Shown here piece after piece: positions 27,714-33,050 of a stretch of 33,050 nt of DNA. The notes under the pieces are model-generated. The model was given only the letters and a program-made list of their open reading frames with translations, was not told the DNA's origin and ran no database searches. How positions within the stretch are numbered: the first letter of the stretch is position 1; every line of letters starts with the position of its first letter. The position numbers and the translations under genes are program-made. This DNA comes from Zhongshania marina (lineage in GTDB: Bacteria; Pseudomonadota; Gammaproteobacteria; Pseudomonadales; Spongiibacteraceae), in assembly GCF_002915595.1 (NCBI RefSeq), contig NZ_PQGG01000014.1:1-33050 (forward strand), read 5' to 3'.

Positions 27714-28658
27714 ATGAGCGTGTCGGATAAAAGCGTCGAAGCATCTAATTCAAAAACCTGCCCAATTCGAGCGGAGCGGCCATCTAGCCGGCGACTTCAA
27801 GGTAGTCAGAAAACCCTTGGTACCGGCATGACTATTGAACGTTTTTTGCCAACTAAGCAGCTTCGTATGATTGGCGCATGGGCTTTTCTAGACCATATTG
27901 GTCCAGCAGACATAAGCCAGAGTGAAGGTGTTCAGGTTGGCCCTCATCCGCATACTGGTTTGCAAACCTTTACCTGGATGATCGAAGGCGAATTACTGCA
28001 CAGGGATTCCTTAGGCTATGAGCAATTAATTCGGCCCGGTCAGGTTAATTTAATGACGGCCGGTAGGGGCATAAGTCATTCTGAAGAGTCACCGTTAGAG
28101 CGGCCTGCGGAGTTTCATGGTGCGCAGTTGTGGATAGCTCTACCTGAACAATATCGATTTATTGCGCCTGCATTTGAACATTTCCCCAGTTTACCCAAGA
28201 CGAATATTGCAGGCTTAGAGATTACCGTAATCGCGGGTGATGCTTTTGGCCTTAGCGCGCCGGCAAAGTTTTACTCCCCACTTATGGCGGCGGATTGTGT
28301 TGCGCTCGATAGTCAGTTGGCGGTTTTAGCGCTTAAGCCAGAGTTTGAATACGGTGTTTTGGTGTTGGAAGGCAGCATTAATATCGCAGGCGAAAAATTA
28401 GATAGCACCGAGTTGTTGTATCTTTCCTGTGGTCGCGAAAGTATTGAAATAACGGCGAATAAAAGCAGCCGATTTTTATTGATTGGTGGTGAGCCCTTCA
28501 AGGAAGATATTTTGATGTGGTGGAATTTTATTGGCCGTAGTAAAGCTGAGATTAGTGGTTTTGTCGCTGATTGGAATGCTGGGGAATCTAAGGATTTTGG
28601 TAAGGTGGAGGGCTATCCAGGTGAGAGCTTGTCGGCGCCGGTGCCACCGTGGGGCTAG
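27714..28658 (+). CDS. Pirin family protein
   Basis: This 314-residue bicupin has the pirin metal site: His78 and His80 in GPHPHTG, His122 and Glu124 in GRGISHSEES, the same H-x-H...H-x-E layout as human pirin. Bacterial pirins have been described as quercetin dioxygenases or regulators of central metabolism enzymes; no substrate can be assigned here. I chose ATG 27714 because GAGG lies 5 bases upstream; a longer frame from GTG 27672 exists but adds unlikely sequence. It converges with acnB and shares the bidirectional hairpin at 28749-28770. Confidence 0.93.
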   Translation: MSVSDKSVEASNSKTCPIRAERPSSRRLQGSQKTLGTGMTIERFLPTKQLRMIGAWAFLDHIGPADISQSEGVQVGPHPHTGLQTFTWMIEGELLHRDSLGYEQLIRPGQVNLMTAGRGISHSEESPLERPAEFHGAQLWIALPEQYRFIAPAFEHFPSLPKTNIAGLEITVIAGDAFGLSAPAKFYSPLMAADCVALDSQLAVLALKPEFEYGVLVLEGSINIAGEKLDSTELLYLSCGRESIEITANKSSRFLLIGGEPFKEDILMWWNFIGRSKAEISGFVADWNAGESKDFGKVEGYPGESLSAPVPPWG

Positions 28659-28792
28659 GTTTGGTGTCTTAATTTATGATTTTCAAAATCCGCCAAAATA
28701 AAATATTTAAACGAAAGTAAGCTTAAATTTAAAATACTCGGCCATAAAAAAACCGCCCGAAGGCGGTTTTCTCAACGACTTAAGTTAAAAAC
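28659..28792. other. AT-rich gap between pirin gene and acnB
   Basis: These 134 bp contain an AT-rich stretch (about 28675-28740) with no gene, then the acnB terminator hairpin. I see no small coding frame with a ribosome binding site. Confidence 0.5.
28746..28770 (-). terminator. Intrinsic terminator of acnB, possibly bidirectional
   Basis: On the minus strand AAAACCGCC, a TTCG loop and GGCGGTTTT form a 9-bp stem followed by three more T's. It lies about 22 bp after the acnB stop. On the plus strand the stem is followed by TTTTCTC, so it may also end the pirin transcript. Confidence 0.9.
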
Positions 28793-31420
28793 TTACATCG
28801 TTACCTCTGTGATTTCTACTGAAGCAATACGCTTGCCTTCTTCCGCACCTTTCTGGAAAGACGCAATCTGGTCGAAGTTCATGTAGCGATAAATCTCGCC
28901 TGACATGGCGTCCAGATCTTTACAGTATTCCATATACTCAGCCGGTGTAGGTAGGCGGCCTAGAATCGCGCCAACCGATGCCAATTCAGCAGAGGTCAGG
29001 TAGACATTAGCACCGTTCCCAAGGCGGTTAGGGAAGTTACGGGTTGAGGTAGACAGTACTGTTGCGCCATCGGCAACACGTGCTTGGTTACCCATGCACA
29101 ATGAACAGCCAGGCATTTCCATACGTGCGCCAGATGCACCGAAGATGTTGTAGTAACCTTCTTCCATCAGGGTGTGCTGGTCCATTTTTGTTGGTGGTGA
29201 CAACCACAAACGGGTGGACAAGCTGCCTTTGTTGGCGTCTAGCAGTTTACCGGCGGCGCGGAAGTGACCGATATTGGTCATACAGCTACCGATGAACACT
29301 TCGTCAACTTTGTCGCCGGCAACTTCAGACAGCAATTTAGCGTCGTCTGGGTCGTTAGGGCAGCAAACTACAGGCTCTTTCAGCTGATCTAGATCGATTT
29401 CAATTACCGCTGCATATTCTGCATCGGCATCGCCTTCGAGCAGGCTTGGGTTGGCCAGCCATGCTTCCATATTGGCAGCGCGACGTTCTAGGGTACGCTT
29501 GTCGCCGTAGCCTTCGCTCACCATCCAGCGCAGCAGGGTGATGTTCGAGCGTAGGTATTCAGAAATTTCCGGAATACCTTGCTTAATAGTGCAGCCTGCA
29601 GCGGAACGCTCAGCAGAGGCGTCAGACAATTCAAATGCCTGCTCTACAGTTAGGCCAGCCAAACCTTCGATCTCAAGAATACGGCCAGAGAAGATGTTCT
29701 TCTTGCCCTTTTTCTCAACGGTCAGGTGACCTTCTTTGATTGCTTGGTAAGGAATGGCGTGAACTAGGTCGCGCAGGGTAATGCCAGGTTGCATTTTGCC
29801 TTTGAAGCGAACCAATACTGATTCAGGCATATCTAGTGGCATAACGCCGGTTGCAGCAGCGAAGGCGACCAGACCAGAACCCGCAGGGAAAGAAATACCC
29901 ATAGGGAAGCGGGTGTGAGAGTCGCCGCCGGTGCCAACGGTGTCTGGCAGCAGCATGCGGTTTAACCAGCTGTGGATGATGCCGTCACCGGGGCGCAGCG
30001 AAACACCGCCACGGGTCATGATGAAGTCAGGCAGATTGTGCTGAGTGTCGATGTCGATTGGCTTGGGGTAGGCCGCCGTATGACAGAAGGACTGCATGGT
30101 CAGGTCGGCAGAGAAACCGAGGCAGGCCAAGTCTTTCAGTTCGTCGCGGGTCATTGGGCCGGTTGTGTCCTGTGAGCCCACAGTGGTCATTTTGGGTTCG
30201 CAGTAAGTGCCGGGACGAATGCCTTGGCCTTCTGGTAAACCGCAGGCGCGACCAACCATTTTCTGCGCCAAAGTGTAGCCTTTACCGGTGTCGGCGGGCT
30301 GCTCGGGCAGACGGAATAGGGTAGAAGCAGGTAGACCTAAAGATTCGCGGGCTTTAGCGGTCAGACCGCGACCGATAATCAGGTTGATACGACCACCAGC
30401 GCGAACTTCGTCTAGAAGTACGGGAGACTTCAGTTCGAAGGTGCTGAGTGTAGCGCCTGTTTCAACATTTTTGATAATGCCGTCATAGGGGCGAATTTCA
30501 ATCACGTCGCCCATGTTCAGCTCGTCAACGGGAGCTTCAAATACTAGTGCGCCGGCATCTTCCATAGTGTTGTAGAAAATGGGTGCCACTTTGCTACCGA
30601 TACAAATACCGCCGGAGCGCTTGTTAGGTACGCCAGGCATATCGTCGCCGAAGAACCACAACACTGAGTTGGTCGCTGATTTACGTGAAGAACCTGTACC
30701 GACAACATCACCAACAAAGGCAATGGGGTGGCCTTTTTCTTTCAGGCTTTCGATTAATGTGAGTGGGCCAACACTGCCTTGAACGTCTGGCTTGATACCG
30801 TCGCGTTCCATTTTGAACATCGCCAATGCGTGCAATGGGATGTCTGGGCGTGACCACGCGTCTGGCGCAGGAGACAGGTCATCGGTATTGGTTTCGCCGG
30901 TGACTTTAAATACGGTGTTAACAATGCTTTCGGCAACTTCAGGGCGGTTGGTGAACCACTCCGCGTCTGCCCAGCTTTGAATAACTTCTTTGGCTAGCTC
31001 ATTGCCGGCCTTAGACTTTTCTTCAACGTCGTGGAATGCGTCAAACATCAACAGGGTATGCTTGAGTTCTTCTGCGGCAAGTTTGGCTAGCTCGGGATGG
31101 TCGAGGAGTTCAACCAGCGTCACGATATTATAGCCGCCGTGCATATTGCCCAGCAGTTTAACGGCGTCTTCTTTGCTTAGCAGCGGGCTGCTGGCTTCGC
31201 CTTTGACGATGGCGGATAGAAATCCAGCTTTAACGTATGCAGCTTCATCTACACCTGGTGGTACACGGTTGGAGATCAGGTCAACAAGGGTTGCTTCTTC
31301 GCCAGCTGGCGGATTTTTGAGCAACTCGATTAGGCTCGCGACTTGTTCAGCGTTGAGTGGCTGGGGAACAATGCCTTGCGCGGCGCGTTCGTCGACGTGT
31401 TTCCGATATGCTTCAAGCAC
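28793..31420 (-). CDS. acnB: Bifunctional aconitate hydratase 2 / 2-methylisocitrate dehydratase
   Basis: AcnB converts citrate to isocitrate in the TCA cycle and can hydrate 2-methylaconitate in the methylcitrate cycle. The 875 residues follow the E. coli protein closely from MLEAYRKHV onward. The 4Fe-4S ligands are Cys713 (FIGSCMTN), Cys772 and Cys775 (PGCSLCMGN), matching 710, 769 and 772 in E. coli. The N-terminal HEAT-like and swivel domains typical of AcnB are present. It starts at GTG with AGGAG upstream, has a recognisable promoter (31519-31547) and ends at a strong terminator. Apo-AcnB can bind mRNA in E. coli; whether that holds here is unknown. Confidence 0.98.
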   Translation of the reverse strand: MLEAYRKHVDERAAQGIVPQPLNAEQVASLIELLKNPPAGEEATLVDLISNRVPPGVDEAAYVKAGFLSAIVKGEASSPLLSKEDAVKLLGNMHGGYNIVTLVELLDHPELAKLAAEELKHTLLMFDAFHDVEEKSKAGNELAKEVIQSWADAEWFTNRPEVAESIVNTVFKVTGETNTDDLSPAPDAWSRPDIPLHALAMFKMERDGIKPDVQGSVGPLTLIESLKEKGHPIAFVGDVVGTGSSRKSATNSVLWFFGDDMPGVPNKRSGGICIGSKVAPIFYNTMEDAGALVFEAPVDELNMGDVIEIRPYDGIIKNVETGATLSTFELKSPVLLDEVRAGGRINLIIGRGLTAKARESLGLPASTLFRLPEQPADTGKGYTLAQKMVGRACGLPEGQGIRPGTYCEPKMTTVGSQDTTGPMTRDELKDLACLGFSADLTMQSFCHTAAYPKPIDIDTQHNLPDFIMTRGGVSLRPGDGIIHSWLNRMLLPDTVGTGGDSHTRFPMGISFPAGSGLVAFAAATGVMPLDMPESVLVRFKGKMQPGITLRDLVHAIPYQAIKEGHLTVEKKGKKNIFSGRILEIEGLAGLTVEQAFELSDASAERSAAGCTIKQGIPEISEYLRSNITLLRWMVSEGYGDKRTLERRAANMEAWLANPSLLEGDADAEYAAVIEIDLDQLKEPVVCCPNDPDDAKLLSEVAGDKVDEVFIGSCMTNIGHFRAAGKLLDANKGSLSTRLWLSPPTKMDQHTLMEEGYYNIFGASGARMEMPGCSLCMGNQARVADGATVLSTSTRNFPNRLGNGANVYLTSAELASVGAILGRLPTPAEYMEYCKDLDAMSGEIYRYMNFDQIASFQKGAEEGKRIASVEITEVTM

Positions 31421-31481
31421 AGTGTAACTCCTCTTTTCAGTTTCGGTACCCGTATCCGCCGGGATCGCCGGGGCCGGGGCT

Positions 31482-31500
31482 ATCGATGCCCATCATCGAT
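31482..31500 (-). other. Hairpin in the acnB 5' untranslated region
   Basis: ATCGATG (31482-31488) and CATCGAT (31494-31500) form a perfect 7-bp stem with a 5-base loop, near the predicted 5' end of the acnB message. It could affect message stability or AcnB self-regulation. Short palindromes of this kind also occur by chance. Confidence 0.3.
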
Positions 31501-31518
31501 GCGAAATAGGGGGCTGCA

Positions 31519-31547
31519 AGTATACTGAAAAACCCTACATAGGTTAA
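31519..31547 (-). promoter_or_regulatory. acnB: Sigma-70-type promoter for acnB
   Basis: On the minus strand TTAACC (31542-31547) and TATACT (31519-31524) are separated by exactly 17 bp. The predicted transcript start near 31512 leaves a leader of about 90 bases before the GTG start. The -10 matches 5 of 6 consensus bases and the -35 matches 4 of 6. Confidence 0.65.
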
Positions 31548-31627
31548 GTGAATTACTGCACTTGCCAGTGTCTGTTGGGGTAGATTACTCTTGATTCCTC
31601 AATTTTATCTGTGCTGTGGAGTGTGGT

Positions 31628-32095
31628 TTGTCAGTTGTGATCCCCAGAGTGGTGACTCCCTGTATTGGTGTCTGTTCTACAGCGCTGGGCGATGATGTGT
31701 GTCGAGGTTGTAAACGCTTCAGCCACGAAGTGATTGACTGGAATAGTTACACCGACAAGCAAAAGCAGATTATTGATGAGCGCTTGGATGGCTTCTTGAT
31801 TCAGGTCATGTCTCACAAATTAACTATCCGCGACGTGGCTGTATTGCAGTGGCAGTGTCAGACCCAGCGAGTGCGTTATCCCGCCCATAAAAGCCCGTAT
31901 ATATGGTTATTTCAATTGCTTCGCGCAGGTGCGGGGCAAATTTCGGATACTGCGCAATTCGGGTTTGTTGTCGATGCGGCTTATCAAACCGTTCCCTTGT
32001 TACAACTGCGAGAAATGATAGATAGAGAGTTTTATTTGCTCTCCGAAGCGCACTACCAGCGTTATATTGGTATGTATAACCCGTGGTGCATTTAG
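31628..32095 (+). CDS. DUF1289 domain protein, C-terminus replaced by IS sequence
   Basis: The N-terminal part carries the DUF1289 cysteine cluster (TPCIGVCSTALGDDVCRGCKRF), with four cysteines that probably bind a metal or Fe-S cluster; the function is unknown. The remainder resembles the acnB-adjacent Pseudomonas protein, including LSEAHYQRYI near the end. The second IS begins at 32079, so the last five residues (NPWCI) and the stop codon come from the IS. From memory the Pseudomonas relative ends soon after this point, so only a few native residues are lost and the protein may still work. I prefer TTG 31628, which has GGAG 6 bases upstream; GTG 31616 and GTG 31637 are alternatives. It is divergent from acnB, as in Pseudomonas. 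Confidence 0.82.
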   Translation: MSVVIPRVVTPCIGVCSTALGDDVCRGCKRFSHEVIDWNSYTDKQKQIIDERLDGFLIQVMSHKLTIRDVAVLQWQCQTQRVRYPAHKSPYIWLFQLLRAGAGQISDTAQFGFVVDAAYQTVPLLQLREMIDREFYLLSEAHYQRYIGMYNPWCI

Positions 32096-32098
32096 GAA
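32079..32098 (+). repeat. IS terminal inverted repeat, inner end (copy 2)
   Basis: ACCCGTGGTGC... identical to the right-end repeat of copy 1 read inward. It also codes for the end of the DUF1289 frame on + and holds the transposase stop codon on the other strand. Confidence 0.92.
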
Positions 32099-32967
32099 AT
32101 GACCACTTTCAGGTTGTTTAATTTATTCCCTTCACGTTGGTTGAACCATTGAATTAATGTGAGGGACGCTATCTTTGTCACAATTCTGCGCGAAATACCC
32201 TTGAACGATTTTGCATAATTCCGCCGTATCATGAACTGGTCACAAAGTTGTGAAAACAATGTTTCGATCCGCTTTCTGGCTTTACGATATTTAGCCGGAA
32301 AGTCTCTAAACTCTTTCTGGTTCTTTCGCATCGGTGTTTGCAAATTGATACAACTTGATGAAAATAAATCTGTTTGCCAAACTCTGCTCAAATACCCTTT
32401 ATCGCCAATCAAAACACAATTGTTTAACTGGCCTTCAATATCGTTTAGGTAATGGATGTCATGAACCGAAGCCTTTGATATATCGTACATTTTTAACACG
32501 CCACTCGGTGAGCAAACCGCGTGTAACTTATAGCCAAAGTAGCGCATATTTTGTGCTGCACAAAAACCAAAATCTGGCGAGCTAGATTCAAATTCTTGGC
32601 AAATTTTACTGCGATTAGATCGACTCATTTTACACACTTCCAATGGCATGCTATCGACAATATTTATATCGTTATCAACATCTAATCGCGTGACAATAGC
32701 GCTTCTGATTTCTTCTAATTTAAAACTCAACCTTCGCGCTCTTCTGTTATAAACGGAGCGCTCAATTTTCCCATTGATGCACGCAGGCAGCTGTTTGAAC
32801 AAAAAGTGTTCTGAATCAATGCCCAGTGTTTCAGCTGCAAGACTGAGCGCGAGTAGCTCCTTATCGCTTAGCTTAGGTGTTCTGATTTGATTCAAAAAAT
32901 TATCGGCTGGCTCAATTTCGTGCAAAAGAGACAGAATTTTGCTATAAACGCTGTGTAAGTTACTCAT
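32092..32967 (-). CDS. IS982-family transposase (copy 2)
   Basis: The 291-residue translation is identical to that of copy 1, including D105, D189 and E235, with no disruption. It is transcribed inward, toward the DUF1289 gene and against its direction, so a transcript running past the stop would be antisense to that gene. The start codon lies in the same kind of inverted repeat (32955-32966 with 33015-33026) and overlaps the same four-codon leader frame. Identity of the two copies means either can supply transposase for both. Confidence 0.95.
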   Translation of the reverse strand: MSNLHSVYSKILSLLHEIEPADNFLNQIRTPKLSDKELLALSLAAETLGIDSEHFLFKQLPACINGKIERSVYNRRARRLSFKLEEIRSAIVTRLDVDNDINIVDSMPLEVCKMSRSNRSKICQEFESSSPDFGFCAAQNMRYFGYKLHAVCSPSGVLKMYDISKASVHDIHYLNDIEGQLNNCVLIGDKGYLSRVWQTDLFSSSCINLQTPMRKNQKEFRDFPAKYRKARKRIETLFSQLCDQFMIRRNYAKSFKGISRRIVTKIASLTLIQWFNQREGNKLNNLKVVIS

Positions 32968-33026
32968 CTCGTTACCATTTTTCTCGTAAACTAATGATAA
33001 CCTCTTTATGAGGGTGAGTAACTTAC
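32955..33026 (-). promoter_or_regulatory. Inverted repeat around the transposase start (copy 2)
   Basis: Mirror of 25-96: 33015-33026 pairs with 32955-32966 (12 bp, perfect), covering the transposase start. The same start-codon-sequestering role is proposed. Confidence 0.5.
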
Positions 33027-33030
33027 CTCC

Positions 33031-33050
33031 TTCCTAAATGCACTACGGGT
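33031..33050 (-). repeat. IS terminal inverted repeat, outer end (copy 2)
   Basis: Reverse complement of positions 1-20, so the window begins and ends with the same 20 bp in inverted orientation. Confidence 0.92.

Larger units (their letters stand above)
32079..33050 (-). mobile_element. IS982-family insertion sequence, right copy (complete, inverted)
   Basis: This is a full 972-bp copy in the opposite orientation. Its terminal repeats, 5' leader and transposase translation are the same as the left copy, and every stretch of DNA I compared was identical. Each position x of the left copy corresponds to 33051-x here. Its inner end interrupts the DUF1289 gene. The flank adjoining its inner end reads GGTATGTATA; read in the same sense, the inner flank of the left copy is ATATGTCTAA, so both contain TATGT near the junction. 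Confidence 0.95.

Noticed and set aside
31546-31563. AAGTG and CACTT inverted repeat between acnB and the DUF1289 gene as a regulator site
   Set aside because: Arms are only 5 bp with an 8-base spacer and overlap the acnB -35 region by chance-level similarity.
1-33050. Cargo-bearing composite transposon carrying resistance or defence genes
   Set aside because: The enclosed genes are core metabolism in conserved gammaproteobacterial order. The RND pump is the only resistance-type locus and it sits in the same composition as its neighbours.

Overview
The window looks like a piece of gammaproteobacterial chromosome. The order leuB-asd-usg-fimV-truA-trpF-(trpB-trpA)-accD-folC-dedD-cvpA-purF-metZ is the well-known Pseudomonas-type core block, here with trpBA kept next to trpF. 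The divergent acnB / DUF1289 pair is also a Pseudomonas-like arrangement. Moderate base composition, frequent GTG/TTG starts, a FimV/HubP protein and MetZ-type methionine synthesis fit a marine gammaproteobacterium, possibly of the Cellvibrionales/Spongiibacteraceae type. The exact taxon is inference.

Layout. 1-972: complete IS982-family insertion sequence, transposase on +. 1008-17775: a long same-strand run of core metabolism: leucine (leuB), the aspartate family (asd and its non-catalytic relative usg), the polar landmark protein FimV, tRNA pseudouridylation (truA), tryptophan (trpFBA), the acetyl-CoA carboxylase beta subunit (accD), folate (folC), cell-division SPOR protein (dedD), cvpA, purF and metZ. 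17779-22203: moxR-DUF58-tgpA-small MscS, four tightly packed envelope genes. 22208-27098: a TetR repressor divergent from an RND efflux pair (adaptor plus pump), with a perfect palindromic operator candidate between them. 27276-28658: yibL and a pirin. 28793-31420 (-): acnB, with a clear promoter and a strong terminator. 31628-32095: a DUF1289 gene whose last codons come from the second IS. 32079-33050: a second IS copy, inverted, apparently identical to the first.

The most notable feature is the architecture. Two apparently identical, inward-transcribing IS982 copies bound about 31.1 kb of housekeeping genes, several of them usually essential (asd, accD, folC, purF, tgpA). Formally this is a composite-transposon shape, but the cargo is core genome. 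An invertible segment, or an assembly unit ending in a repeat, is more likely than a cargo transposon. The left IS stands directly before the leuB ribosome binding site, where leuCD would be expected. The right IS has replaced the natural end of the DUF1289 gene. Each IS also carries a 12-bp perfect inverted repeat that would bury the transposase start codon in transcripts entering from outside, and a four-codon open frame that overlaps the transposase start.

I found no CRISPR array, tRNA, rRNA, prophage, toxin-antitoxin or defence system, and no clearly new multi-gene system.
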